Source: Nephrocerus scutellatus | Lineage: Eukaryota; Arthropoda; Insecta; Diptera; Pipunculidae | DNA length: 64,000 nt | Assembly (NCBI GenBank): GCA_947095585.1 | Contig: OX352765.1 | Span: 94,448,965-94,512,964, forward strand | Reading direction: 5' to 3' | In this document: positions 1-13,400 of the stretch, piece by piece | Layout: each line of letters begins with the position of its first letter | Position numbering within the stretch: the first letter of the stretch is position 1 | Translations under genes and position numbers: made by a program | Notes under the pieces: model-generated | The model's input: only the letters and a program-made list of their open reading frames with translations | Databases searched by the model: none | What the model was told of the DNA's origin: nothing

Positions 1-1314
1 AGCTTGCTTTAGATTGTCGCAGTCAAGTGTGGAACGCGTTGGGTGCGCTTTGAGGCCAACTTAGTTGCACTACATTCAAATTTTAAGGTATTTTTCAGTT
101 AAAAGTCTTTTGTTTAATAACTATAACCAATTCATATAACTAAAAATTAAATGTTATTCTCGAATTCACATAAATATATTGTAACTTACAATTGGTTTTG
201 TAATTATATATTATACATAATTAATTAAATTATTATAATCTTTGCCCATGTGAAAGTCTTTACATAGCCGTCCATGTGACTGAGAACGCAGATAAAGTGA
301 AATTTAGTTCAGTGAGGACTTTTTAGTTCTGTGCAACAACTTTCCCAGCTATCTGTCAACTCAGGAATACAAAATGTCAAAGTCAGATGACAAATCGAGT
401 AAAGATTTAACGAATTAAAACAAAAGTTAGTCTCAGCAAAACGGAGAAATTCTTTGCGTCCTCGGTGAGAAATCGTGTTCCATTTAATGAGATACTTGTC
501 ATCAATCAAGAGCCGCGTTCGATTGGTCTGAATTAACTAAATTATTAGCTGTATCTGAAGTAACAAAAGTGAAGAATCTGTTCTATTGACAACTCATCAC
601 TTCAGTTAAACGTCAGAAGACGTGAAGAATACTTTACTTCAGTAGCTCAATTTAACTGAAGAGTCGCTTATTTAAGCGTAATGAATAGTTGTACACTTCA
701 GTCCAATCGAACCTGGCTATGGTTGCACAGTAATTTAGCTTGTGTATTATTTTGCTATATTCATTCCACGGTTGGGATGTTTGCTTAGTTTAGTACGAGT
801 ATTTTGGCGAATAATGGCGTGTCTTTTATGGCGCCAGCCAAACAGACTATTTCGCAGTTTCTTATCAACATTTTTCCGAAGCGTGCAAGAAATATGCTTG
901 ATTGACTAATAATAACATGTGCCTATAGTTTTTCAAATTAAAAAAATTGTGACTAATTTTATTTTCTAAACAGATTAACCCACAACACAGTTAAACTTAG
1001 AGATTTTATTTTGTTTTTCAGTTTAAAGCAAACATTTCAATAACAATGCGTTATGGAAAAAGCCAACCAAAACCAGCTGATAAGGTGATATTTGTAATTT
1101 CAGAGTCTTATTAGATAATCAAATATTGACGGACAGCATTTAATGTTTTATGGAGGTAATTTCAACTTTCATAAAGGGCCATGTCACGGACCAAAAACAT
1201 ACTTAACTAAATGCCTTGATATTGATATTGATACAAAGAGGTTCTTCATTTGTTTAAATGTAGTCTAGCTTTAGGCATGTTTTTCTTAATTTATATTCTG
1301 CCCTTTGTTAATTA
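1..1314. other. Intergenic AT-rich DNA, no gene seen
   Basis: I see no convincing coding exon here. The only open frames are short, lack splice context and have no recognisable domain. The segment ends where the first copy of the long dispersed repeat R1 begins. Confidence 0.5.
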
Positions 1315-2192
1315 TTAAATTCTCTATATTAACTTCACTTGCCCGTGGGTCGTCGGTCGGTCGTCTGTCGTGGATTCTTGCGATCAATTTTTAACCCACT
1401 TCCCATGGCCCGATTTTATTGAAATTTTGCACACATGTGTATTTCCGGAGACAACACTTTCTATTAAATTTTGAGGCCCCTCGGGCTGCGGGGTCGGGGG
1501 GCTCCCAAACAAAAATTTTAAAAAATTTACCCGATTTTCTTCAAATTTTACACACATGTGTATACCCAATAAACAATACTTTTTCGAAAATTTGGTAGTG
1601 ATCGGGTCCCGGGTTCGGCCGCAAGGCCCTTATACATTTTTTAAATATCTGTACTGGCATCAGATATTCGTCGCCCTTTATGGACTTTGTGCGGTGTGTG
1701 CTGCGCAGTCGGCTGCGCTGCATGGTTTTGTTGGTGGTGGAGAGAGAGAGAGAAATCTTAGCGCACGCACAAATGAACCCAGCAAATGAAACGAGACATA
1801 CATGTTTTATGCTTACTTCAACTTACATTTTTATTATATACTGAATTGTATTTTTATTGATGTCGTTTTTTTGTTGTCGATATCAACTTACAGATAGAAC
1901 AACAAGTTTTCACAATATTCTGTCATTTGGCGTTTTCATAAATTAGTTCAGAGCAGTCAAAGAGTTCTCAAGATAAATGTTCGTGTTTCTTATATGCTCA
2001 GAGTATGAGCGTGCTCTAAGTGCTCAGAATAAAATGATCTAAGCTTTTTCAATTTTAACATCTGATGTCAAATGTTTGTTTCGATGATTTTCTCCTACAA
2101 TAAAAAAAAATGGCCCAGGATCGAGGGGCTCCCATATCAATTTTAGAGAATTTAGATGAAAAATTTTAATTTTTATGGGTTGTTTTTTTTTT
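1315..2192 (+). repeat. Dispersed repeat R1, copy 1
   Basis: This roughly 880-bp block is nearly identical to 30152-31089 in the same orientation. Both copies open with TTAAATTCTCTATATTAACT and a GTCGGTCG-rich stretch. Both carry short AT-rich modules with a CACACATGTG core and a GAGAGAGAGAGAG run near 1740, and both end in TTTTTATGGGTTGTTTTTTT. The short open frames inside are repeated identically in the second copy and have no known domain, so I treat them as non-coding. Diverged relatives in the opposite orientation are at 8794-9162 and 59829-60565. The element class is unknown. Confidence 0.85.
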
Positions 2193-3120
2193 ATAGCTAA
2201 GGTCTTAAAAATGATATGCACGTTTGTGATAAGCGCTAACCGTATTTTAAATATACATGGACGATTCGTATGTATTCATTTAAAATGCAATTAATCTACG
2301 ACAAATATGTCACCACACTCTCAAAAAAGTTAATAGGTACGTTACGTACGCACTATCAGATTGTGCATCGCATGAACTGGACGCATGCCTTTGATAAGTC
2401 TGGGTACACAGTTTAATAGTAATTAAGTGAAGTAAAAATAATACCGATTTGTGTTTTTTTCCAGTTAATAATAAATTTAAGTTAGTCAAAACAGCCTTCG
2501 TTTTGATTACTTGTTTACATCATTTCAATGTTATGTTTATATATGTACATACGAGTATACAGGGTGTCCCCTAATACGTCAAGGATAATTGGGGATATGA
2601 TTCTTGGCTATATTCTAAGAAAAAATCCTTCTACGGAAGATTTAAGATTTAAGAAAAAGATTACTCTGGTGTACCCTGACATATGTTAACGAAAATGGCT
2701 CTGTTAATATTAATGGTAGAAACTTCGTTGGGGAGTTTGTTTTTAGAAGAAACACTAGCCTTTGTAACTGCGTTTAAATAAAGTTGATATCTTGTTTGAG
2801 TCTTCAGATATCCAACTTCAATGTCTGTACCAGTTTTCTTGCCCATGCAAATTTTTGAATTTGAGGTCAATTTTCTCCAGAAAATGCGTAATAAATATAA
2901 CGCTTTACTATTATTTTCTTATGAACGTAACAATAATAAAAATAAAAGTCACTAACAAGTTGGCGGAAAACCCCATAGATTTTATGATACTTGGGAAAAC
3001 CTGCAGCAGGTAAAATTTTTTAAAAAAGGGGTTTTTTGCTTTAAGCTCTAAAAGTTATGAAAAAAATGATTTTAAGTGGTTTTAAATTTTAATTTTTATT
3101 TTTTGTGTGTACAAGAACAG
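2193..3120. other. Intergenic, with one transposon-like end
   Basis: No gene is visible. TACAGGGTGTCCC near 2559 resembles the terminal TACAGGGTGT of the TA-flanked MITE at 34938-35114. It may be one end of the transposon whose transposase remnant begins at 3121. I found no matching opposite end. Confidence 0.35.
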
Positions 3121-3400
3121 CTATAACAGGTGCTCAAAGTGTCCTCCTTGGTTTTGTATGCATGCTAGAGCCCGTTTTGGGGTGGTAGTTTGAAGGGGCC
3201 GATTAACTTGTTTCCAATTACACCTGCCCACATATTGACGCTGAATTTGTGTTGAAGTGATTACTGTCTCCTTCCGCAGCCCATATTATGATTCGTCCGT
3301 CCAAAGAATTCTGCTAATAACTCGTTTTCATTCAATCTCCGCTTCAATAACCAGTAACCAAAACTAAAGTCTCTTTCTCTTTTATTTGACAGATGCGTTG
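3121..3400 (-). pseudogene. Tc1/mariner-type transposase remnant
   Basis: On the minus strand a degenerate frame reads ILWTDES (3294-3314, the segment holding the first catalytic Asp). A stop follows at once. Next come NMWAG, IGNKLIGPF and finally QGGHFEHLL with a stop at 3121-3123. These are typical of the catalytic half and C-terminus of Tc1/mariner-superfamily transposases. The motifs are far closer together than in an intact enzyme and lie in different frames, so the copy is internally deleted and frameshifted. The family call is from motif recognition only. Confidence 0.6.
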
Positions 3401-3481
3401 TTGTTATTCTTGTTTGTTGAAATGTCAGCGAAACCTAACTAAAAAAAATCAACTCGAATTTGCGTTTCCATGCGTATAAGC

Positions 3482-3793
3482 CAGGGGCCCTCTCATGATT
3501 TCCGCCGTGATTCCTAAACTATTTCGATATCTTCTTTTCGACCCTCATAATGCCATAAACGCACCCATCAAAGTCATAGACGCACTTATTTAATGTCAGA
3601 CTGACTTGACAAACAACTGTCGATCGCCAACACAATAAAGAAATATCAATTGTCAATCGAAAATTGTCCACCTTCTTTTTGTTGGTAGAACTTTTCTCGA
3701 TATCGAAATAGATATCGGGAAAGTATCGTGTTTGGTGATTCCAAATTTACGATATCGTGTTTTTTAGCGACGGAAATCATGATAGGTCCCCTG
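3482..3793. mobile_element. MITE with hAT-like termini
   Basis: A 312-bp segment is bounded by inverted ends: CAGGGGCCCTCTCATGATTT on the left, and the reverse complement of the right end, CAGGGGACCTATCATGATTT. The CAGGGG...CCCCTG termini resemble hAT elements. The 8 bp on each side are not identical, so a hAT-type target duplication is not supported. The interior is AT-rich with repeated GATATC motifs and no coding potential. Confidence 0.65.
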
Positions 3794-5879
3794 AGTTAAC
3801 CCTGTGTTAACTCGGCCATCGAAACTAAGTCCATATGTCGATTAATTACATTAGCGGCCATCATTTTGAGGTACTGGATCATTCTACCACAAGTGAAACA
3901 TGCGCTACGTACGTATAAATAACGTGTTAAGTCAACAATATTGCAAAACCTCTCTATGCTAACCAGCCAAACAACAACGAGCATTCAAAACGCAATTTAT
4001 CTGCAACATTTGCTGAGTTTATCGTTCTTTCTGTAGTTCATTGACAATACCCGAATACCGGGAGACTTGATATGGTTTCTTTGCTACCGATATAACCCTT
4101 TGCTCAGAAAATTAACCCGTCTGGTCGTGATTACCGGTTATACACACGATACGGTGTACTAGTTTTTAGTATTCACCACAGTACCGATGCTCAACTCTCC
4201 ACTAAGATGCTAAGATGACATTGATTGCACTTGAAGATAGATATTTAGACGATCTGGTTTCAATTTACTCTTAAGATCAATTTCAAACCGTAAGTTAAAT
4301 TATAATTAATTGAAGCAGGTTCCGTGCAATTCACGTTCTAGATTTGAATTTATAAATATCCATTACTACACTATTTGCTCCAGACAAATATCTAAACTTG
4401 CTACTTGCGCATATATTATTACCTAAATATTGAAACTTTTAGTAAAATCTGCCGATTGAGTTTACCTACTTTACTATTTGCTTATACTTCGAGGCTCCGA
4501 GTAAATTAACATCACCTAAAAGCCAAAGACAATACAAACAACTTTGCTGAAGTCCATCCTATCGAGCACCATCCTATGTTCACATAAGTATTTTTTTTTG
4601 TTTATCATTTTTCTTTACCTTAGCTAGTGATTAAATATTAAAATGTGTTGCCCATGGATAGTAATCAATTTGGATCGATCGCAGCTAACGCAGTCATTAA
4701 AAGTTAAACGAAAGCGATAAGAAAAATGCAAAAAAATAACAAACAAATACGTATATGTATGTACTCATGCATATACCTAAAGCAGAGGCAATGACAGCCC
4801 AGCAATCTTCGGGAGCGTAAAAAACGATACGGGCAGTTTTTGGGAACTAGTTTGTCAAAAGAAACGTCCCTATGGTTAGTGTTAAAATGTTACCACAAGC
4901 CTGAACTACCTCGCAACAATTACTTTGCTCGTATTCGTATGATTGCAGTTTTACAATTGCCAAAAATTTTAGTTTGGAAAATGTATTTTTATAGAATCTC
5001 TTTCAAGAAGGTTCACTACTTTCAGACAGCAAAATGCCGGCTTAGTATATTGATAATTGATCTACTAGGTTTAACCGAACTACGAGTAGATAACCGGTGG
5101 TACTTGATTATGCTATTGCAAACATCTGTATCTATAAGCGTTAAGCATACATGCAAAAATGCATATATACGAGTAGCACGCACGAATTGACTGCGTGGTT
5201 GATGTACTAGTTAGTCCTCACGCATGTGTTGTATATTGATAGGCATATGTGAGTCAGAACGTACTTTTGAATGGGAGTTGTCGACCGCACTCTGGTTTTG
5301 ATTTTTCATTTTATTACATTTTATATTAGATATTCGAAAAATTTAATACTTCCGAGTATGAGTATGTGTGTTGTGTACCGTAAATGAAGTTGGGGAAAAT
5401 ATCGTTCCACTGGTATCGAAGTTCTCCTTTTTCAAGTCTCACAACAAAAATGTATCATGTGCTATAATGTACTTTGCTTGCTGTTAAAAGTTGAGTTGAG
5501 AAGTTTCGTCGCCCACCTTACATTGCTGTTGCTGATAACATTGTAATGCCTCCCAGTAGGAATTCACTTCACTTAACTACAATTTATAAGTTGGATATTT
5601 GTGTTTTCCCCATAGCAGGTGGCTTTCGGAATGTTCGGTCGTTTTTTCCAGTGGCCCTATTCTTGAACTATGACGAGTTAATATCATAGTTTTTTTTATG
5701 TACATACCTACATTGCAAAGGGAGAACTGCCTTAATGACTTGCGTCATGGCAATAAGGCGGGCTATGCCCTTAATTTAAATTAAAAATAAAATAATCGAA
5801 CGAAGGTGATTTACAATATGTCACATTCCCCATGTTTGTAGCCGGTTTCATTTTATTTTCTCAGGATTCTTTCTGAAAA
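3794..5879. other. Intergenic, no gene recognised
   Basis: This is AT-rich DNA. An open frame at 4840-5190 (+) starts at a non-ATG codon and resembles nothing I know, so I do not call it. No RNA gene was recognised. Confidence 0.45.
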
Positions 5880-6335
5880 TGGAGGCGTTGGCACAACACG
5901 ACTTTCTTTTACGGACGGAACCGGAATCTTCAATAAATGTATATTAATTTTTTTTTAATTTTTTATTATATTTTTATTTTTTTAACTATTTTTTGTGGGT
6001 TTTTGTTTAAATTTGTTTTGCACTTAACAGATTTCTCCTGAGTGCTATACTTTTTAAGTTATTTGCAAAAACTCTAAAAACTGTCTAAGTTAGATGTCCC
6101 GGTATCCAGATTTCCGTCAAAATCATCTGGCCCCTCACATTTTATGTAAATAGCTTAAATATGAATTTCCATCCCTATAAGTAGAGTGGACTCAGGCAGA
6201 CAAAGATTTTTTATTTTCGCTTTTCTGACTCAGGAGATACGGTAATGGGTAAATCTGCAAAAATCCCGATTTCGAAAATTTTCATGATTACTATACTTCC
6301 TTTTACTATGTAAAAGAAGGTAAAATACGTTTAAA
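5880..6335 (+). repeat. Dispersed repeat R2, copy 1
   Basis: It shares blocks such as GCACAACACGACT, ATCATCTGGCCCCTCAC and TACTTCCTTTTACTATGTAA with 9276-9495 (same orientation) and 45465-45750 (opposite orientation). This marks a dispersed family of about 0.3-0.45 kb. I see no coding capacity or terminal inverted repeat, and the class is unknown. Confidence 0.7.
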
Positions 6336-7191
6336 TCAATAAAGCTGTTTTACTGTACATATTGCGCTCCATTTGGCGGATGGAGTTATGCAAATGCAAC
6401 TACAAAATTTCCAACTGGTACATTCATACACATAATGAAAAAATGTCATATTCGAATACATATGCTGAACAAACTCAACACACATGCTGATGCAGAATGC
6501 GAGTTAAAAATAAATATTCAAAAGAAAAACAATTATTTATATTTATTTTAGGTTTCGTCTGTCAGCCTGTGTGTGGTGTGTTGCCTGTTGGGATGAATAC
6601 CCAAACAGCCGATAGAGTCTAGTTCGCGAGCCGCTAGTAATACGCGACACTTTTATTTTACAGTGCTCGATCGCGGCAGCAGGTTGTCGGTCGACTCGGC
6701 AGGGCCATAGTCACCTCATCCAACCGATCTTCCGCTAAGTTTCTTGGTTGTTAATTATAACTATTATTAAGTGTTGTGTCTAGTGATTGACTGCGTTTCG
6801 TCCTCGTCGTAATCACCAACCAGTCGCCAGCGCGTAGTCCACCGTTACAGTGAAACAAAGTATTTCAGTACGCTACGTGGAACGCGGATTTTCCTTTCTT
6901 TTTATTGTTACGGATTCGACATTTAAGTTCGTTTTCGCTCGAAAGCAAGCAAAACAGTTTTTATTAATAACAGGCTAAACGCCGATCATGCCGTACAGCT
7001 TACACGCTTGTGACGCGTGATAAAAAGGTTGTCCTTTTTGAAAAAGTTCAGCAAAAATTGTGTTGATTGTGTTTTAAATGTTAAATATTTATAAAAGTAT
7101 CAACTTTAATGTAAAAAGTGTGATTTAATGACTTAATGACCTTAGAGACTTAAAACTATTGTCCGGGTTACGTGCCGCGCCATATTTTCTT
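6336..7191 (+). promoter_or_regulatory. Probable promoter and 5' UTR exon of Gbs-70E-like gene
   Basis: The stretch from about 6590 is less AT-rich than its surroundings. It ends at a good donor (CTT then GTAAGT, intron from 7192) that pairs with an acceptor at 7361-7363, just before the coding exon. The transcription start cannot be fixed by eye; no clear TATA box or initiator stood out. Confidence 0.4.
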
Positions 7192-7435
7192 GTAAGTGGG
7201 TCCAGTAAATAATCATTCGTCATTAGTGCTGTAATGCAAATGAAAATAAAAATTTAATGTCCATAAATTTGTATTCAATGTACGAACTTAACCTTATCAT
7301 ATGACTGATAAGCTCTTGTGATCACTGAATTTCTATTGTTGTTTTTTTCTCCACCAATTGCAGTTAAACAGTCACAGCGTGTTCTGTGTTGCTATTTCGC
7401 CGGCACAAAGGCATTTTGCTAATTAAGACTTCAGG

Positions 7436-10400
7436 ATGATATCGCATAGTCCACCAATATTCAGTCACAGTCCACCTGTTAGCTTCTTTGCGGACTATAT
7501 GAACAATCATCGCCAACATTTGCCGTAAGTAAACTAAAACATCTGTCATTTATTATATATAAAATATCTAGTAATTATAGCAAACAAAATGCACACTTCA
7601 ATAAGAAATTCTTCAATAAGAAATTCTGCAAAATGTCCTTGAAATGTGAAAAATGTTCATTGCCCGTAAATTTCGTAAAATCGCGCTATTTTTTTGCTAT
7701 TCGAGAGTTTTACAAACAAAATATATCATTTGTTTTCTTTATTTTTTTTTTCTAGATTTAATGATGAACCAAATAGGCATCTGTATTGCCGACCGCAGGT
7801 CATTACGCTAGCGTCCAAGGCAATTGTAAACAACGCCTCTGCCTCTGCAGTTCAACATCAGGAAATGATGCATCGTGGAGGACGTTCTAGCTGCTTTATG
7901 ACTTCGGTGCCAGAAATACCAGTGCCTCCAAAGTCATGTCTAAGCAGAAGACTAACTCCACATAGTAATAATAATGTTACAGAACAACAGACAACAACCA
8001 GATTATTTAATAATTCATATTCAACAAAATCTCTGTTTTGTAGAAATGAGGATCAGAGGTAAGAGGAGTTAAACAATTGGGCGCATAACAAATAGTTTAT
8101 GCTGACTTGAGCGTCGATTATAATTGACTTTCGCGTGCATAAGTTAGTGTCAAAATAAATCGTTCAACGAACGAACCATAAATCTTTTTGGTTATATTTT
8201 CTAGTAGAATTACTGTTTTCACGAGTCTATGGCATTCTCTTCAATTTTTAATCCTGTCAACATGATCTCCTTGCGTACTAGTCATACAAGTAATGACTTT
8301 TTTTTGTTATGCTCAAAAGTTCATTATATCTACTCGTCTTTGGACTTTCGAAACGGCTGCGCTTTTCCCTTTGTAGTTAATATAATATGAACTTTTTTAA
8401 AATTGACTGATCTTCCTTTTTATCTCTTAACTATGTAATATAACTTTCAATTAAAATTTAAGCCAACTGAGCGTTAATATTAATACAATTGACGGCAACT
8501 ATTGAATGAAATCAAATGATAGCATATGTAACTATCTATACGTACTTATATTTTATTAAAAATTCGCTTAGATCGGCTTTAAACTCAAAACAAGTTATTT
8601 ACATAAAACCATTCATTATCCATTAAGAAAAATGTATGAGAAAAATGCCGCATATGCTTTTTATCCCTTCTTTCACTGTAGCTACACCTACATATTCCAT
8701 TCACCGAACCTGTCTCCAAACCTGGTTGCAAGAGGGAAATAACTCGTAAGATACACTGCGGTTGACTAGATTAGAAGCAGGCAGTTTTGATAATTAAAAA
8801 AACAACCCATAAAAATTAAAAATTATCATGTAAATTCTCCAATAACCAAAAGTATGCTGATTTTCAATATAAATGCTAAAAAATAAAAACACATGCGAAG
8901 CACTGCAACCCAACAACAAAACCCCACCACACACACAGTCATCATAATATGACATCTAATGCCGCTATATGGGAAAAAACTTATATGGAAGCCCCCCGAC
9001 CCCGCGGCACAATCACTCTCTCACCGAAAATAGATATGCGTGCAAAGTTTCAATAAAATCGGGCTTTAGGAAGTGGGCTAAAAATTGATTACAAATTCTG
9101 AACAGCAAGCCAGCCAGCCAACCAGTCACGGGGACCCGAAGTTAATATAGAGAATTTAAAAATAATCTTTCTCCTGTCATATGCTAATGGGAGAAAATAA
9201 AAATAATAATAAAATAAATAATGAAAGAAACAGTGGTTCATGTTGAATGCTATGGTGAATTCCAAAATTTTAGGACAATAATCTAACAGGAAACTTTAAC
9301 TGCAAGAGTCAGGTTTTCGCCAAAATTATCTGGCCCCTCACAATTTATGTAAAAAGACACAGACAGACAGAGATTTTTTTATTTTCGCTCTTTCTGACTC
9401 AGGAGACACGGTAATGGGTAAATCGACAAAAATCCCGAGTTCGAAAATGTTCACGATTACTATACTTCCTTTTACTATGTAAAAGAAAGTAAAAATCAAT
9501 TTTCATTTAAAAACAGAATTTTTTCATTTATTTGTAAGGTGCTTCTAATCTTATGAACCGATTTAAATGTATGTCATTCTAACTCATTTAGCAAAAAAGG
9601 TCTATAATGCCCGGTTATCTTGTTCTGAATATTTTTTATAACTTGGTTTTGTATAAACAACATACTACACTTACTTTCAACATCATTTGTTTTTTTCTTT
9701 TCTGACATAGAACTGGAACAATATCAATTTTAATCTCCCAAAATGGTGTGCTTCTAATCTAGTGAACTGCAGTGTATATGCTGGGCAAACAAAAAAAAAA
9801 CATCATTTAAACCTCGCGCGAAAGTCGCCGAAGCTATGTTGGTTGGTTGATCCACCTCAATTGATATTCCCCGAGAGTATTGCGGGTGCGCTCATACTCT
9901 ACTGGAAAAACATGTATTTAGCTTATTTCTGGCAATCCAAAACTGATCTGCTTTTAAAACACTGTCTGTAGCTGTATTTAGGCAATTCAACCAATTGACT
10001 CCGACCCTACACGCAATAGGCAATACTAAATTCAAATGTAATGAAACGGAACGCATCAAAGTACTCGCTCGTATGGAAAGAAAGATTTCGAGTCCAGGGC
10101 CGCGTATGCTGCCACGTGAAATGCTGTTGGTCTGTCTATCCGTCTATCCAGTGTTGCTATCTAGACCCAACCAAATGCGTACGCATTACGTTGACTTCTC
10201 ATAATAGGCTATAGCGCCAAATATCTCTAAGCGTTTTTTTCCTCTTTACCGGGCGATGTTGAATAAGATAATATACAAACCGCAATTTCATAGCGGAAAT
10301 AGAGTGTGTGTTCGACCTGCAATCGATGAACTGGATTCATTTTCGTTTGCTGTCGCAGCAAAATAAGAAACTAAATCAGAGTTGCAAGCCACATAATACG

Positions 10401-13400
10401 AATATAATTGTATGTGAACAGCATGTACAGATTTATATTTAGTTACAGAATGTCAATGCGGTTAATTAATTGAAGAAATCGGATACAACTCAATACTATT
10501 TGTTTGTTAAGATGGCGTAAGCAGAATAATGAAAGTAATATCGATATTACAGCAGTAATGATCAGTTTCTAAAATGATTGAGTGGACATTTAGGGAGTAG
10601 ATTAACAAATGCTTTTTATACGTATGGAACGACCTACTTTTTCGAAATAATATTCACAAAGTGAATACACGAGACCTTTTCAAGTCCTTCAGTTTTATGT
10701 ATGAAGTATGAATTATCATCAACAACCACATCAACAGTCTATACGTGGTGCACATATATGCGTTGAGACTTTTAAAAGACAATTAATGTAGCTGTAGCAT
10801 TACACTGTGATACGATCACAAGAACTTGTTGTAAAATCCACAAATATTCACCTACATAAGTGATTGTGTATATATGTATGTGTTGATGTTCACGTGATAA
10901 ACGAATGCTCGAAATGTTTCACGCGGTTGTCCTCGTCGTGTTTACAAAACGCCTGTCACGTCTTACGCTCAATCGAACCCCGAGGACAACAACGCATTCA
11001 AACGCCTTAAGCTAGAGGCCTTCTTGGATTTTTATTATTATAATAAATAAATGTTGCTAAAAATATACATAGTAAATAAATTGTGCAGAACGCAATATCA
11101 CAATTCACTGATTCACAACACTGAAAAGAAAGTCAAACGCTTTCTGCCCACTCAAATGTAATAAATTTCTAATCTTAGATACACCTAGAACTGCTGGTTG
11201 TAGTTACGTCAATGGTGGTCACTATGAAATCTTAATGATCAGTTTGTGCCATTTGTCACAGCCTATCCACAATATATTGAACCATTGTTTTATGTATATT
11301 TTTCTAGGTATATTAAGTTTAGTTTATTCATTTCATTTTTGGTACAATACAACAACAGGGTCGTTATATGTAATTACAAGTAATTCCACTGTACAAACAG
11401 CATAAATTCAATTTTGTTAGCGAAATATAATTACAATATTCTAATTAACAAGTGGGATTTAATGAAAATGTAATAATAATGACATAGGTATAATATCAAT
11501 AAAACAAAAAACCAATGAAAATGGAATTATTAATGAAATAACAAAGATACAGTTTACCAACCTACACATACCTACTGGATTTATTGATTATTAAGGTATA
11601 ATTGACACTCTGTCTTGAAACTGTCAAAAGGTGTGGTGCTTTTAAAGCGTGGCTACACGATCATGGGAATGAAAGTCATGTCCAGCGAAACAGGTAGTTT
11701 TTTAGTGAGTCGGAAAGAGAAAGCTTGATTCCACCGAGAATTCACCGAAAGTCAACTACAAAAAATTACCTTCGGCGCAAGCATGAACGTTCTATACGGT
11801 AAAACCACATAAAATTGGCGAACATACACACAAACACACACAAATGCTTCGTTATGTGTAGCCACAACGTTCATTGGAATGACTTTCATTCCCACGCCTG
11901 TGTAGCCACGCGCTTAATATTTGTCTACGCCATCCTTCCAGCGTAGTTTTGGCCGGCCTCGCTGGCTTGTTCCATAAATCCTACCGCAAACGACTTTCCA
12001 AGCAGGATCCTCTTCGCTCGTGCGAGGTCGTGGTCCTGCCTACGGAACCTACTGAACTTAATTCTCTTCACGATGTCGACATCGCGGTAACGTTCAGTCT
12101 CCGGAATCGTCCTTCCTCACATAGGGAGCCAACAATTATCCGTAAGACCTTTTTTACGAACGCGGCTAAGAGTTCAGAATGCTTTTTGCTAAGCACCCAA
12201 GTCTCGGATCCATATGTATGTACTGATATGACCAGCTTGGATGTTATGGTTAAGTTCCAGAATTTGAATAGTCTTGACAGAATATAGAAGGCTTTGTGCG
12301 CGTATTTCTGGTTCCATGCTGTTATAGGCTGCTACAGTTGACCCGAGATAGTTAAAGGATTGCACTTCTTCAAATTCGCGTTCCACTATTTTAATTGCGG
12401 GACCAATGTTGGATCTTCTACTCGCAGACGTGGCCACCATGTACTTTGGTTTGCTCACATTTATGTGCAGCCCCAGATTTTGTGTCACCTGCTCGATCTG
12501 GATGAAAGCTTCCTGTACAGCTGTTGGGTTTCTAGTACTATGTCAATATCGTCTGCGTAAGCCAGTATCTAAATGGACTTATAGAGGATTGTTCCTCTCT
12601 CCGTTGCGTCAGAGTCTCGGATCACTTTCTCCAACGCCCGGTTAAAGAGGACGCAGGCCAGTCCATCCCCTTGTCAGAGCCCGTTATAGACTGGTATAAC
12701 ACTGGTATGGACCAATGATGACTTTAACTTATGGGGCTTTCCTGTCTTAAAGGAAAGAGCAGAAAATCTTATACGCGGTACTCAAGAACATTATACCACG
12801 ATATTTGCTGCATGTTGTGATATCTTCTTTCCACATGTGTATGTGCCACAGGATGCCTCTTCGCCAGTCTTCTGGCATCGCATCTTTCTCCTATACTGCT
12901 AACTTCGTCTATGCTTGGTGGCGGCAGCATAGTGTGGTCTTCGGTCATTGGTGGAACCTCCAATTCCACAGTTATCTGGCTATATAGCAACTCATGAAAG
13001 TGCTCTTCCCATCGCTCTAAGATGCCTTTGAGATCGGCGATCAGATTACCCTCTTTGTCATTATAGTATTGTAACGGAGTTTTCAGCCGGTGTAAACTCA
13101 GGATGGTCAGGGTTCCAAAAAAGGGGTCGTTACAATAAAATTTCTAGTTTGGTGACTCTTCGACTTAACTTCTTTATTTGTCTGATTTCTTTAAATGTAT
13201 TACACGTTATAATGTGTTTGCCTGGGCAACGTGAGAACCTTGCACGATCCGTGGTCCTGATCGATGCGCTAGCCTGAGTGACGTGATCCTGAGCGATACG
13301 TTAGCCTTGAACGTGTGCCTTGAACGAACGTGAGCCATTGCACGAGCGTGCACCCTGAGCGATACGTGAGCCTGAGACGAGCGTGCACCCTGAGCGATGG

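Noticed and set aside
1384..1789. Overlapping short frames on both strands
   Set aside because: They lie in dispersed repeat R1 and recur in its second copy at 30276-30681.
4840..5190. 116-codon plus-strand open frame
   Set aside because: Starts at TTG, has no domain, no splice context and intergenic composition.
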